Source of the DNA: Vicinamibacterales bacterium
Lineage (GTDB): Bacteria; Acidobacteriota; Vicinamibacteria; Vicinamibacterales; 2-12-FULL-66-21
Direction of reading: 5' to 3'
Length of the DNA: 34,834 nucleotides
Assembly (NCBI GenBank): GCA_035699745.1
Contig: DASSPH010000036.1
Span: forward strand, 1-34,834
Shown here: one piece after another, positions 8,745 through 19,933 of the stretch
Numbering within the stretch: the stretch's first letter is position 1
Layout: every line of letters begins with the position of its first letter
Notes under the pieces: generated by a model
The model's input: only the letters and a program-made list of their open reading frames with translations
Database searches by the model: none
What the model was told of the DNA's origin: nothing
Program-made: the position numbers and the translations under genes

Positions 8745-9890
8745 TCAAAACTCCAGCACCTGGATCAGCGTGTCCGCGACCTTGCGCTGCGCGGATCCCT
8801 CCGGCGCCTGCCAGTACGAGCGGCGGACCGTCGCGAAGAACCGCTCTTCCTCGAAATCCTCCTCGAGCATGTCGAACGCGTCGCGCAGGAGCAGCGCCGC
8901 GTCGCGGAGATCCTCGCGCGCGCCGAACAGCTTGACGGTGAGCGGCGTGTTGCGCAGCGCGACGGTGCCGAGCGCGAGCGCGATCGGCGCCCGGCCGGGG
9001 TCGCGCGCCTGAATGCCGGCGTCGAGCAGCGTGACCGCGGCGCTGTCGCGGCCGGCGATCGCGAGAGCGCCGAGCGCGCGGGCCGAGGCGCGCAGCAGGT
9101 CCTGGAAGCCGATGTTCGCCAGCGCGAAGTGCAGCGTATCGGTGACGAACTTCTGATGTGACTCGCAGTTGATCCCGAGCAGGCAGATCGCGGCGGCGAC
9201 GGCCGGCTGGCGCGCGCGCGGCGCCGTCCGCTGCAGCGCCTGCAGCACCGGCAGCGCGCGCTTGTCGCCGATCTTCCCGAGCGCCAGAATCGCGTCTTCC
9301 TGGAGCGGCCCGTCGAGCTTCGCGACCTCGCTGATCGGGGCGAAGGCATAGCCGGCGCGGTAATCGCCGAGCGCGTCGATCACGGCGCTGCGATACAGAT
9401 CCTGGCCGCGCATCACCAGGGAGGCGAGCTGCTTCTGCGCCTCGGGCTCGTCGCCGTAGGCCGCCAGGGCGCGCGTCAGCGCCGGACGCACGAACTCGCC
9501 GTCCTCTTTCTCCAGCGCCTTGATCAGGCGCGCCGACATGCCGCGCTCCTTGTTGTGCTCGAAGTAGGCGTAGGCCACGGTACGCAGCCGATCGTTGGGC
9601 TCGTCGAGCGCCGCGCTCATCACCTCGCGGGCGCGGCTGTCGTTGAACCCGGACAGCAGGACCAGCGCGCGGAACCGCACGTAGCCGTCGGCGTGGCCGG
9701 TCGCCGCGGCCATCAGCGCCGGCACCGCCTGCGCCGGCGCGGCGCGGCGGACTTCACGCGACGCGGCGGTGCGAACCGGCGCCTCGAACTTGCCGAGATT
9801 GTCGATCGACGAGCGGAGCGTGGCCGCCGGCGGAGACTGGAGAGCGGCGCCGGCGAACGCCGCGAGGAGCGCGGCGGCGGCGATCTTCAT
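8745..9890 (-). CDS. Exported HEAT-repeat protein of the purine operon
   Basis: A 381-residue protein. Residues 1-20 ([20 protein letters not shown]) look like a cleavable signal peptide, so the protein is probably periplasmic. The rest is alpha-helical with repeated HEAT-like units of about 30-35 residues, for example [60 protein letters not shown] and [23 protein letters not shown] arrays serve as protein-binding scaffolds, and no catalytic motif is seen. The ATG overlaps the purF stop (ATGA, 9890-9887), so it is translationally coupled to purF. A secreted scaffold has no known role in purine synthesis. It may simply use the operon for expression. Confidence 0.88.
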   Translation of the reverse strand: MKIAAAALLAAFAGAALQSPPAATLRSSIDNLGKFEAPVRTAASREVRRAAPAQAVPALMAAATGHADGYVRFRALVLLSGFNDSRAREVMSAALDEPNDRLRTVAYAYFEHNKERGMSARLIKALEKEDGEFVRPALTRALAAYGDEPEAQKQLASLVMRGQDLYRSAVIDALGDYRAGYAFAPISEVAKLDGPLQEDAILALGKIGDKRALPVLQALQRTAPRARQPAVAAAICLLGINCESHQKFVTDTLHFALANIGFQDLLRASARALGALAIAGRDSAAVTLLDAGIQARDPGRAPIALALGTVALRNTPLTVKLFGAREDLRDAALLLRDAFDMLEEDFEEERFFATVRRSYWQAPEGSAQRKVADTLIQVLEF

Positions 9891-11319
9891 TCGACCACCT
9901 TCAGCGCGAGCTGCAGGTAGGCCTTCTCGTCGCGCGGAAACGCCACCGGATAGACGCCGGTGTAGCACGACGTGCAGTACGACCCGCGCTCCTTGCCGAC
10001 CGCGCCGAGCAGCCCCTCCATGCTCAGATAGGCGAGGCTGTCCGCCTCGATGAACTCGCGGACCTGGTCGAGCGTGTGGGTCGCGGCGATCAACTCCGCC
10101 TTGTCCGGCGTGTCGACGCCGTAGAAGCACGGCGACACGGTCGGCGGGCAGCTGATCCGCAGGTGGACTTCCTTGGCCCCCGCCGCCCGCACCATCTTCA
10201 CGATCTTGCGGCTGGTGGTCCCGCGGACGATCGAATCGTCGACCAGCACCACGCGGCGCCCCTCCAGCACGCTGCGCACGGGATTGAGCTTGATGCGGAC
10301 GCTGAAATGCCGGATCGCCTGCTGCGGCTGGATGAACGTGCGGCCGACGTAGTGATTGCGGATGAGCCCCATCTCCATCGGGATGCCGGACGCCTCGGCG
10401 AACCCGGTGGCGGCACAGACGCCGGAGTCGGGGATCGGACAGACGACGTCGGCGTCGACGCGGGACTCGCGCGCCAGCATGCGCCCCAACTCGGTGCGCA
10501 CCTCGTTCACGCTGCGGCCGAACACGTAGCTGTCGGGCCGGGCGAAATACACGTGCTCGAACACGCAGTGCGCCAGCGGCGCCGGCGGAAACGGACGCAG
10601 CGAGCGAAGTCCGCCATCGCTGATCACCAGCAGCTCGCCGGGCTCCACGTCGCGGAGGTAGGTGGCGCCGATGAGATCCAGCGCGCAGGTCTCCGAACAG
10701 ACGATGTAGGCGCCGTCGAGCCTGCCGAGCGCGAGCGGCCGGAACCCGTGCGGGTCGCGCGCCGCGATCAGGCGATCCTTGGTCATCATCGCCAGCGAGA
10801 AGGCGCCGGTGACCTGGGAGATGGATTCGACCAGGGCGTCTTCGACGGCATGCTCGCGCGAGCGCGCGTAGAGGTGCAGGACGACTTCGGTGTCGCTGCT
10901 GGTCTGGAAGATCGAGCCGTCGCGCACGAGCCGATCGCGCAGCTCGCGGGCGTTCACCAGGTTGCCGTTGTGGGCGATGGCGATCTGTCCGTGCGCGCAG
11001 TCGATCAGGATGGGCTGCGCGTTCTGCAGCTTGCTCTCGCCCGCGGTCGAGTAGCGGGTGTGGCCGATGGCAATGTGTCCGGGCAGCGCCTCGAGGCTGC
11101 GCTCGTCGAAGGCGTCGGCGACGTGCCCCATCGCGCGCGAGATGCGCATCTTCACGCCGTCGGCGCTCGCGATGCCGGCGCTTTCCTGCCCGCGGTGCTG
11201 CAGCGCGTACAAGCCGAGATACGTGAGGTTGGCCGCTTCGGGGTGACCGAAGATGCCGAAGACCCCGCACTCGTCCTTGAACTTGTCCAGCGGCACGCCG
11301 TTGACCGATGCGCTCTGGC

Positions 11320-11323
<4 letters not shown>
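9887..11323 (-). CDS. purF: Amidophosphoribosyltransferase, Fe-S type
   Basis: Makes 5-phosphoribosylamine from PRPP and glutamine, the committed step of purine synthesis. It is 478 residues long. The N-terminal Ntn-hydrolase glutaminase is expected to be exposed at Cys19 ([11 protein letters not shown]) after removal of an 18-residue propeptide. HRGQESAG and HNGNLVNA are further glutaminase signatures. The PRPP loop is [14 protein letters not shown] near 365. [10 protein letters not shown] near 452 together with SETC near 254 matches the cysteine pattern of the [4Fe-4S] cluster in Bacillus-type PurF. The E. coli enzyme lacks this cluster and is not processed as a propeptide. The start ATG overlaps the purL stop as ATGA, with GGCGGTGG just upstream. 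Fe-S binding and propeptide cleavage are inferred from similarity. Confidence 0.96.
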
Positions 11324-13523
<2,200 letters not shown>

Positions 13524-13527
<4 letters not shown>

Positions 13528-13727
13528 CGGTATCGAACCATGAAATAGCACGCCACCGCGAGATCGACGACGCCGACCATCGCGAATGCGACGGCGAGGG
13601 CCCGCGCGGTTCCCGGCCGGTAGGGCAGCCAGCCCGCCCAGGCGATCCCGCCGGCCGCGAAGAGCACGAGTGCGCTCAACGACAGCAGCGTGCCGACCAG
13701 CCGCGCATTGCCGCGGGCATCGGTCAT
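13524..13727 (-). CDS. Small two-helix membrane protein between purQ and purL
   Basis: A 67-residue protein with a polar N-terminus (MTDARGNAR), a hydrophobic helix at about 10-32 ([21 protein letters not shown]), a short loop with YRPGTAR, and a second helix at about 42-62 ending in YFMVRYR. It is predicted to be an inner-membrane hairpin. It shares ATGA overlaps with both purQ (13727-13724) and purL (13527-13524), so three reading frames are locked together. This makes it very likely to be a real translated gene. I do not recognise the family. It might tether the PurLQS complex to the membrane or be unrelated; no evidence here decides. Confidence 0.8.
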
Positions 13728-14437
13728 GCCGTCCGCGCCGCGCCCTCGCGCGCCAGCGAGGTGACGACCGACTCGAACAGGATCAACCCGTCGGCGCTGC
13801 CCAGCGGCGACTCGCAGGCGCGCTCGGGATGGGGCATCAGGCCGACGACGTTCCGCGCCTCGCTGCAGATTCCGGCGATGCCGTTCACCGCGCCGTTGGG
13901 GTTGGCGGCATCGGTGGCCTCGCCGCGCTCGTCGCAGTAGCGGAAGATCACGCGCCGGTCGGCTTCGAGCTGGCGGACGACCTCCGGGTCGGCGTAATAG
14001 TTCCCCTCGCCGTGCGCGATGGGCAGCCGCAGCCGCTGCCCCTTCACGGCGGCGGCGGTGAAGGGGGTGTCGGTCTGCTCGACGCGGACCGTGACCTGCT
14101 CGCAGTGGAACTTCAGATCGCGGTTGCGGAGCATCGCGCCGGGGAGCAGCCCCGATTCGAGCAGCACCTGGAACCCGTTGCAGATGCCGAGCACCGGTCC
14201 GCCGCGGCGGGCGAACTCCTGGATCGCGGGCATGATCGGCGAGAAGCGGGCAATCGCGCCGGTCCGCAGGTAATCGCCATGGGCGAAGCCGCCGGGCAGG
14301 ATGACGACGTCGGCGCCTTTGAGGCCGCGGTCCTTGTGCCAGAGGAACTCGGCATCCTGGCCGAGCACGTGCTTCGCCGCGTGGTACGCGTCGTGATCGC
14401 AGTTCGATCCCGGAAACACCACGACTCCGAATTTCAT
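13724..14437 (-). CDS. purQ: Phosphoribosylformylglycinamidine synthase subunit PurQ (glutaminase)
   Basis: A 237-residue class I glutamine amidotransferase that supplies ammonia to PurL. The nucleophile Cys86 lies in GICNGFQVL, and the His203/Glu205 pair lies in MPHPERACE, completing the triad. FPGSNCDHD at 8-16 and [12 protein letters not shown] at 47-58 are PurQ signatures. Start ATG 14437 gives the normal N-terminus ([12 protein letters not shown]). It is preceded by a 51-bp gap after purS, the only loose junction in this part of the operon. Its stop overlaps the start of the small membrane protein gene. Confidence 0.97.
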   Translation of the reverse strand: MKFGVVVFPGSNCDHDAYHAAKHVLGQDAEFLWHKDRGLKGADVVILPGGFAHGDYLRTGAIARFSPIMPAIQEFARRGGPVLGICNGFQVLLESGLLPGAMLRNRDLKFHCEQVTVRVEQTDTPFTAAAVKGQRLRLPIAHGEGNYYADPEVVRQLEADRRVIFRYCDERGEATDAANPNGAVNGIAGICSEARNVVGLMPHPERACESPLGSADGLILFESVVTSLAREGAARTA

Positions 14438-14488
14438 CCGTTGCCTCCGCCCGGCAGGGCGGCGTCCGCCCTTCCCCGCCGCACTGCG

Positions 14489-14728
14489 CTACTCCACTTC
14501 CACCCTGTAGCTTTCGATCACCGGATTCGCCAGCACCTTGTCGGCGACCTCCGACGCGAGCGTCTTCGCCTGGTCGGCCGACGCCGCCGCGATGTCGAGC
14601 TCGAAGAACTTGCCTTGCCGCACGTCGCCCACGCCGGTGTATCCCATCGAATGCAGCGCATCGGCGATGGTCTTGCCCTGCGGGTCGAACACGGACTTCT
14701 TGAGCGTCACGAAGACTCTTGCTCTCAT
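14489..14728 (-). CDS. purS: Phosphoribosylformylglycinamidine synthase subunit PurS
   Basis: A 79-residue small subunit that bridges PurL and PurQ for ammonia transfer. The sequence shows the usual beta-alpha-beta pattern: RARVFVTLKKSVFDPQGKTI, then ALHSMGYTGVGDVRQGKFFEL, then a C-terminal strand ending IESYRVEVE. The length is typical. The ATG at 14728 overlaps the purB stop (ATGA). Its presence confirms the three-subunit FGAM synthase architecture. Confidence 0.95.
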   Translation of the reverse strand: MRARVFVTLKKSVFDPQGKTIADALHSMGYTGVGDVRQGKFFELDIAAASADQAKTLASEVADKVLANPVIESYRVEVE

Positions 14729-16071
14729 GGCCTCTTCTCGAGTTCGATCCGCCGGGCGGTGCCGGCACCCACGAGCTCCCGGTTGAACACGCGATCGATG
14801 ACGGCATCGACGTTGCGCAGCTGATCGTTCAGGTCGAACGCCTTCTCGACCTCCGCCGGCGTGAGCACCGCCATCACGTCCGGGTCGGCGAGGAACAGCG
14901 TCTTGAAGTCCTTCTCCTCGTGGAACGCGCGCATCGCGTTGCGCTGCACCCACTCGTAGGCCTGCTCGCGCGAGATGCCGCGTCTGGCCAGCTCGAGGAG
15001 CAGCGTCCCCGAGAACACCACGCCGCGCGAGCGGCCGAGATTCTCGAGCATCCGCGCCGGATACACCACCATCCCGCGGACGATGCGGGTGAACCGGCGC
15101 AGCATGTGATCGAGCGCGATGAAGCTGTCGGGCAGGATGACGCGCTCGACGGAGGAATGCGAGATGTCGCGCTCGTGCCACAGCGCGACGTTCTCCAGCG
15201 CCGCCATCGCGTTGCCGCGCACCAGCCGCGCCAGGCCGACGATCTGCTCGCAGCCGATCGGATTGCGCTTGTGCGGCATCGCCGACGAGCCCTTCTGCCC
15301 CTTGCCGAACGGCTCCTCGACCTCGCCGATCTCGGTCTTCTGCAGTCCGCGGATCTCGAGCGCGAACTTCTCGAGCGACGCGGCGGTGATCGCCAGCGCG
15401 GACAGCAGCTCGGCGTGGCGGTCGCGCTGGATCACCTGCGACGACACCGGCGCCGGCTGCAGGCCGAGGCGCTCGCAGACGCGCGCCTCGATCGAGGGAT
15501 CGAGATGCGCGAAGGTGCCGACCGCGCCGGAGATCTTGCCGACCGACACCACGTCGCGGGCGCGGAGCAGGCGATCCAGGTCGCGCTGCAGCTCGGCGTA
15601 CCAGAGCGCCAGCTTGAGCCCGAACGTCATCGGCTCGGCGTGCACGCCGTGCGTGCGGCCGATCATCGGCGTGCGGCGATGCTCCTCGGCGCGCTCGCGC
15701 ACCGCTTCCATCGACGTGCCGATGTTGCGGACCAGCAGAGCGCAGGCCTCGCGCATCTGGATCGCCTGCGCGGTGTCGATGACGTCGGAGGAGGTCAGCC
15801 CGAAGTGCAGCCACCGCGCCGACGGCCCCACCTTCTCGGCGACGGCGGTGGTGAAGGCGATCACGTCGTGCTGTGTGACCGACTCGATCTCCTCGATCCG
15901 CGCGATGTCGAAGCCCGCCCTGGCGCGCATCTCCGCGGCGGCCTCGCGGGGCACCAGACCCGCCTCCGCCATCGCGTCGGCGGCGGCAAGCTCGACGTCG
16001 AGCCAGGTTTCGTAACGGCGGCGATCGCTCCAGATCGCGCCCATCTCCGGATGGGTATAGCGTTGAATCAT
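14725..16071 (-). CDS. purB: Adenylosuccinate lyase
   Basis: A fumarase/aspartase-superfamily lyase acting twice in purine synthesis: SAICAR to AICAR, and adenylosuccinate to AMP. It is 448 residues. TSSDVIDTAQ at 93-102, RTHGVHAEP near 139-147 (catalytic His) and the mobile-loop signature SSAMPHKRNP near 276-285 are present. The N-terminus MIQRYTHPEMGAIWSD is standard. The ATG at 16071 overlaps the stop of the M16 peptidase gene (ATGA), and the gene's own stop overlaps the purS start. The short 448-residue form is typical of bacteria other than the enteric long type. Confidence 0.97.
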   Translation of the reverse strand: MIQRYTHPEMGAIWSDRRRYETWLDVELAAADAMAEAGLVPREAAAEMRARAGFDIARIEEIESVTQHDVIAFTTAVAEKVGPSARWLHFGLTSSDVIDTAQAIQMREACALLVRNIGTSMEAVRERAEEHRRTPMIGRTHGVHAEPMTFGLKLALWYAELQRDLDRLLRARDVVSVGKISGAVGTFAHLDPSIEARVCERLGLQPAPVSSQVIQRDRHAELLSALAITAASLEKFALEIRGLQKTEIGEVEEPFGKGQKGSSAMPHKRNPIGCEQIVGLARLVRGNAMAALENVALWHERDISHSSVERVILPDSFIALDHMLRRFTRIVRGMVVYPARMLENLGRSRGVVFSGTLLLELARRGISREQAYEWVQRNAMRAFHEEKDFKTLFLADPDVMAVLTPAEVEKAFDLNDQLRNVDAVIDRVFNRELVGAGTARRIELEKRP

Positions 16072-17321
16072 CCCAGATCCAGCTGCGCCCGCGTCACCTG
16101 CCGCGGCGCCGGCCCGACGATCGTCGCCGCCAGCGACCCGTTGGCGAACAGATCGCTCGCCACCCGCACCACGTCCTGTGCGCTCACCCGTTCCACGCCG
16201 GCGAGCGTCTCGTCCAGCCCGAAGTGCCGCTCGAAATAGATCTCCTGCCGCGCCAGGTGCGACATCCGGCTCGCCGTGTTCTCGAGGCTGAGCATCAGGC
16301 TGCCCTTCAGATGATCCTTGGCGCGCCGCAGCTCGGCGTCGGGGACCGGCTGCTTCATCCGCCGCAGCTCCTCGACGCAGAGATCCACCACTTCGGGGAC
16401 GGCCTCGTTGGCGCACCCCGCGTAGATCGTGATGTTGCCGGCGTCGCGATAGGCGCTCAGGCCGCTGAACACCGCGTAGGCGAGCCCGCGCTTCTCGCGG
16501 ACGTTCTGGAACAGCCGCGAGCTCATCGACCCGCCGAGCACCGTGTTCATGATGTAGCTCACGTACCGGTCGGGATGATTCTGCTGGTAGCTGTTGGTGC
16601 CCAGGCACACGTGGCTCTGCTCCAGCTCCTTCGAGCGGAGCATCACCTGCGGCACCACCCGCGGCACGCTGTCGCTGTAAGGGCCGGCGTCGGTTCGCAG
16701 CCCGCCGAACGCGCCGTCGACCAGCTCCCGCAGCCGCGCGTGCTCGACGTTTCCCGCCGCCGACACGATCAGATTCGGCGCCACGTAGGCGGCGTCGAAA
16801 TACTCCTGCAGGATCTCGCTGGTGAACGACTCGACGCTCTCACGCGAGCCGAGAATCGGCCGGCCGAGCGCGTGCCCCTCCCAGAAGTGCTGCGTGAACA
16901 GCTCGTGCACCAGATCGTCCGGCGTATCCTCGACCATCTTGATCTCTTCGAGGATCACCTTCTTCTCCTTCTCGATGTCGTCCGGATCGAACTTCGGATT
17001 CATGACGATGTCGGAGAGGAGGTCGACGGCGGTCGGCAGGTGCTCGTCGAGCACTTTGATGTAGTAGCTGGCGTACTCCTTCGCGGTGAAGGCGTCGAGC
17101 TGGCCGCCAATCGAATCGATCGCCTGAGCGATGTCTTCCGCCGTCCGGGACGCGGTGCCCTTGAACAGCATGTGCTCGACGAAATGCGCGATCCCCCCCT
17201 GCTCGATGCGTTCGTGCCGGGAGCCGCGCGTCAGCCACACGCCGATGCTGACGGACCGGACGTGCGGCATCGACTCGGTGATGAGACGAAGACCGGTATC
17301 CAGGACCTCGCGTGTGACCAT
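16068..17321 (-). CDS. M16 family zinc metallopeptidase
   Basis: A 417-residue peptidase of the pitrilysin/mitochondrial-processing-peptidase group. The inverted zinc motif is HFVEH at residues 46-50 (HxxEH), and the third ligand Glu126 lies 76 residues later in VILEEI, the canonical spacing. A second inactive-like M16 domain follows (about 180-400) with GLAYAVFSGLSAYRDAG. No signal peptide is seen, so it is probably cytoplasmic. ATG 17321 was chosen because the conserved fold begins at TREVLDTGLRLITE; the upstream in-frame extension is non-conserved intergenic sequence. It heads the purine operon and is coupled to purB. Similar proteins (YmxG/PqqL type) turn over peptides; the substrate is unknown. 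Confidence 0.95.
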   Translation of the reverse strand: MVTREVLDTGLRLITESMPHVRSVSIGVWLTRGSRHERIEQGGIAHFVEHMLFKGTASRTAEDIAQAIDSIGGQLDAFTAKEYASYYIKVLDEHLPTAVDLLSDIVMNPKFDPDDIEKEKKVILEEIKMVEDTPDDLVHELFTQHFWEGHALGRPILGSRESVESFTSEILQEYFDAAYVAPNLIVSAAGNVEHARLRELVDGAFGGLRTDAGPYSDSVPRVVPQVMLRSKELEQSHVCLGTNSYQQNHPDRYVSYIMNTVLGGSMSSRLFQNVREKRGLAYAVFSGLSAYRDAGNITIYAGCANEAVPEVVDLCVEELRRMKQPVPDAELRRAKDHLKGSLMLSLENTASRMSHLARQEIYFERHFGLDETLAGVERVSAQDVVRVASDLFANGSLAATIVGPAPRQVTRAQLDLG

Positions 17322-17382
17322 GCCGGATTGTGAGTCTAACTGCTTGACTGAGAAGGGATTACGGGAGCCGAAATCTGCAGGG

Positions 17383-17412
17383 ATGTTATCACGCGATCCG
17401 CCTGTCGCGCAA
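17383..17412 (-). promoter_or_regulatory. Candidate promoter of the M16-pur operon
   Basis: Minus-strand TTGCGC (17412-17407), an 18-nt spacer and TAACAT (17388-17383) give a moderate sigma-70 match about 60 bp before the peptidase ATG. A purine riboswitch was looked for by eye in this 155-bp gap and not recognised. Confidence 0.4.
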
Positions 17413-17450
17413 CCGGGGCCGAGCCGAAAAGCCGTGCTGGACGGCCGGAG

Positions 17451-17456
17451 TACAAT
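17451..17456 (+). promoter_or_regulatory. Candidate -10 element of rlmN
   Basis: TACAAT matches five of six consensus bases and lies 20 nt before the rlmN ATG. No good -35 precedes it at the right distance. Confidence 0.4.
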
Positions 17457-17476
17457 CGAAGATCCGGGACCTTTCA

Positions 17477-18559
17477 ATGATCACCGAAGCGCGCCACGAT
17501 CTCGCGGAACTGGAACTCGCCGAACTCGAGCAGGCGCTCGAATCGATGGGGCACCCGCGTTTTCACGGACGCCAGCTGTTTCAATGGGTGCACAAGCGGG
17601 GTGTGACCGATTTCGGTGAGATGACCGACCTCGGCCGCGACCTTCGCTCCGCCCTCGCCGGCAGCTTCCGCATCGTCACGCCCGAGCTGGTGCGGAAGGA
17701 AAAGTCGTCGGACGGCACGACCAAGTTCCTGCTGCGCCTCGAAGACGGGCAGCTGATCGAATCGGTGTTCATTCCCGATACGCCCGCCAACACCTTCTGC
17801 CTGTCGACGCAGGTCGGCTGCGCGATGAAGTGCGGCTTCTGCCTCACGGGCAAGATGGGGATCATCCGGAATCTCACCGCCGGCGAGATCGTCGGACAGG
17901 TCCGCGTGCTGGCGCGCGAGCTGCACATGCTGCAGTCGCGTTTCAACATCGTCCTGATGGGGATGGGCGAGCCGCTGCACAACTACGACGCGGTGATGAA
18001 GGCGCTCCGCATCCTCGCCGACGATCACGGCCTGAGCGTCAACCCGCGGCGGGTGACGCTGTCGACCGTCGGCGTGCTGCCCGCGCTCGAGCGTCTCGCG
18101 ACGGAGCCGCTGATGCCGAACCTCGCGATCTCGCTGCACGCGACGACCGAGGATCAGCGCGACCTGCTGGTGCCGATCAACCGCAAGTACGGGCTGAAGG
18201 AACTGCTCGACGCCTGCCGCCGTTTCCCGGTGAAGCGCCGCGAGCGGATCACGTTCGAGTACGTGATGCTGAAGGACGTCAACGACACCGACGAGGACGC
18301 GCGGCGCCTCGTCCGGCTGTTGAACGGCGTCAAGGCCAAGGTGAACCTGCTGCCGCTGAACGAGGCGGCCGGGATTCCCTACGAGCGGCCGTCGGAGGCG
18401 CGCATCAACCGCTTCGCCCAGATCGTCGCCGAGCGCGGCCTCACCGTCTCGGTGCGCAAATCGCGCGGCCGCGACATCCGCGCGGCGTGCGGGCAGCTGA
18501 TTACGGAGTCGACGCGGCTGCGATCCCCCGCACAACGGCTGGCGGCACTGATCCAGTAG
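17477..18559 (+). CDS. rlmN: 23S rRNA (A2503)/tRNA (A37) C2-methyltransferase RlmN
   Basis: A radical-SAM enzyme of 360 residues that methylates C2 of A2503 in 23S rRNA, and of A37 in some tRNAs. The [4Fe-4S] cluster cysteines are C115, C119 and C122 (CAMKCGFC). The conserved upstream Cys108 and the methyl-carrying Cys338 (RAACGQL) match E. coli Cys118 and Cys355. GMGEPLHNYD and SLHATT are family signatures. It is divergent from the M16-pur operon across 155 bp. Its last 59 bp overlap the 3' end of mtaB on the other strand; the overlap begins just after the Cys338 codon. Confidence 0.97.
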   Translation: MITEARHDLAELELAELEQALESMGHPRFHGRQLFQWVHKRGVTDFGEMTDLGRDLRSALAGSFRIVTPELVRKEKSSDGTTKFLLRLEDGQLIESVFIPDTPANTFCLSTQVGCAMKCGFCLTGKMGIIRNLTAGEIVGQVRVLARELHMLQSRFNIVLMGMGEPLHNYDAVMKALRILADDHGLSVNPRRVTLSTVGVLPALERLATEPLMPNLAISLHATTEDQRDLLVPINRKYGLKELLDACRRFPVKRRERITFEYVMLKDVNDTDEDARRLVRLLNGVKAKVNLLPLNEAAGIPYERPSEARINRFAQIVAERGLTVSVRKSRGRDIRAACGQLITESTRLRSPAQRLAALIQ

Positions 18560-19781
18560 GACCGACCTCCAGGTCGCCGCCTGCCGGTGGAATCCTGACC
18601 GCCACGCGGGTGTTTCGCGCAATCCCCGGCGCGATTCGCACCTTCAGATAGTTGTCCGTCACTACCAGCGTGCCGTCCTCCAGCGTCAGCCCGGGACGCA
18701 CGGTTCCCGCCTGCGACGCCCGGAAGCGCCGCGACAGCCCCACGCCGATCTCCCGCAACTGCGCCGCGCGCTCGCGGATCACGGCGCCGTGCACCTTGTC
18801 CCGCATCGCAGTCGCCGCGGTCCCCGGACGATCCGAGTAGGGGAACACGTGCAGGTGCGTCAGCGGTGAGGCCGGCAGGTACTCCAGGTTCGCGGCGACG
18901 TCCGCATCGGTCTCGCCGGGGAACCCGACCAGCATGTCGGAGCCAATCGACGCGTGCGGCAGCCGCGCGACGATGCCGTCGACGAGCCGGCGGTAGTAGC
19001 CGAGCGTGTACGGCCGGCGCATCGCGGCGAGGACGCGATCGCTGGCGTGCTGCAGCGGCAGGTGAAAGTGCGGCATGAACCGTCCGCTGCCGGCGACGAA
19101 ATCGACGATCGCCGGGGTGCAGTCCATCGGCTCCAGCGAACTGACGCGGAACGTCACGTCGCCGCGGACGCGGTCCAACGCGCGCAGCAGATCGAGCAGC
19201 GACGCGGCAGGCGCCAGATCGCGGCCGTAGGACCCGAGGTGCACGCCGGTGACGACCACTTCCTTGAAGCCCGCCTCGGCGGCGCGCTCGACGTCCGCCA
19301 CCAGCGCCTGGATCGCCGCGCTGCGCGACGCGCCGCGGGTGGCCGGGATGATGCAGTAGGCGCACTGCTCCTCGCATCCCGTCTGCGCGCGGATGGTGAA
19401 GGCGGTGCGGCCGGCAACGCCGGGTTCGACAGGGGCGCCGCACGGGCCATCAGGCGGGTCAGCACCCAACGTCCGGGCAAAACTCAGCTTGTCGCTGTTG
19501 CGGACGACGGTGACGGGCAGCGCCGCGAAGTCGTCCTCGCACCTGGTCGCATAACAGCCGGTCGCGACGATCTTCGCGGACGGATTGGCGCGCGCGATGC
19601 GGCGGATCGCCTGCCGCGCCCCCTGGTCCGCCGTGGCGGTGACCGAGCAGGTGTTGACGACGACGACGTCGGCGTCACACGACGGCGCCTCGACGCCGCC
19701 GCGCGCACGCAGGTCCTCCTCGATGCGCAGCGAATCCGCGTGGTTCACGCGGCAGCCGAAGGTGACGATCGCGTATTTCAC
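18501..19781 (-). CDS. mtaB: tRNA (t6A37) methylthiotransferase MtaB
   Basis: A radical-SAM methylthiotransferase that converts t6A37 to ms2t6A in ANN-decoding tRNAs. It is 426 residues. The N-terminal UPF0004 domain has its cluster cysteines at C10 (FGCRVNHAD), C45 (NTCSVT) and C76 (ATGCYA). The radical-SAM CxxxCxxC is C136/C140/C143 (CEEQCAYC). GCRVNxAD is typical of MtaB rather than MiaB or RimO. A C-terminal TRAM-like region spans about 350-410. The start is GTG at 19781, without a clear Shine-Dalgarno site. The final 59 bp overlap rlmN tail to tail, so two RNA-modification genes share their ends. Confidence 0.93.
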   Translation of the reverse strand: MKYAIVTFGCRVNHADSLRIEEDLRARGGVEAPSCDADVVVVNTCSVTATADQGARQAIRRIARANPSAKIVATGCYATRCEDDFAALPVTVVRNSDKLSFARTLGADPPDGPCGAPVEPGVAGRTAFTIRAQTGCEEQCAYCIIPATRGASRSAAIQALVADVERAAEAGFKEVVVTGVHLGSYGRDLAPAASLLDLLRALDRVRGDVTFRVSSLEPMDCTPAIVDFVAGSGRFMPHFHLPLQHASDRVLAAMRRPYTLGYYRRLVDGIVARLPHASIGSDMLVGFPGETDADVAANLEYLPASPLTHLHVFPYSDRPGTAATAMRDKVHGAVIRERAAQLREIGVGLSRRFRASQAGTVRPGLTLEDGTLVVTDNYLKVRIAPGIARNTRVAVRIPPAGGDLEVGPTGSVPPAVVRGIAAASTP

Positions 19782-19802
19782 GGCTTACGACTCAGGCTCC
19801 GG

Positions 19803-19880
19803 CACAAAGGTCACGAAGATCACAAAGATCACAAAGCGCCCGGGGACATCTTAGTGGTCTTGGTGAAGCTCGTGGTCTCC
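19803..19880. repeat. Inverted array of 9-nt repeats forming a long hairpin
   Basis: The left arm is built of 9-nt units (CACAAAGGT, CACGAAGAT, CACAAAGAT, then CACAAAG) at 19803-19836. The right arm has decayed complementary units (CTTAGTGGT, CTTGGTGAA, GCTCGTGGT) at 19850-19876. Folding by eye pairs 19808-19836 with 19850-19878 around a 13-nt loop, with about five mismatches and three G-U pairs. It lies between purE and mtaB, both on the minus strand. It could act as a transcription terminator or mRNA stabiliser for purDE, although there is no clean T tract. It resembles a class of intergenic repeats I have seen in other soil bacteria (unverified). Confidence 0.7.
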
Positions 19881-19933
19881 GGTCCGCCTGCGCGGCGGAG
19901 CCGCGGCGGAGCCGCTGCGGCGACCGTGACGCG

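Noticed and set aside
17322-17476. Purine riboswitch before the M16-pur operon
   Set aside because: No recognisable aptamer core or terminator/antiterminator pair was seen by eye; covariance-model testing was not possible.
19803-19836. CRISPR or iteron array
   Set aside because: Nine-nt contiguous units with an opposed complementary arm form a hairpin; there are no spacers and no replication gene nearby.
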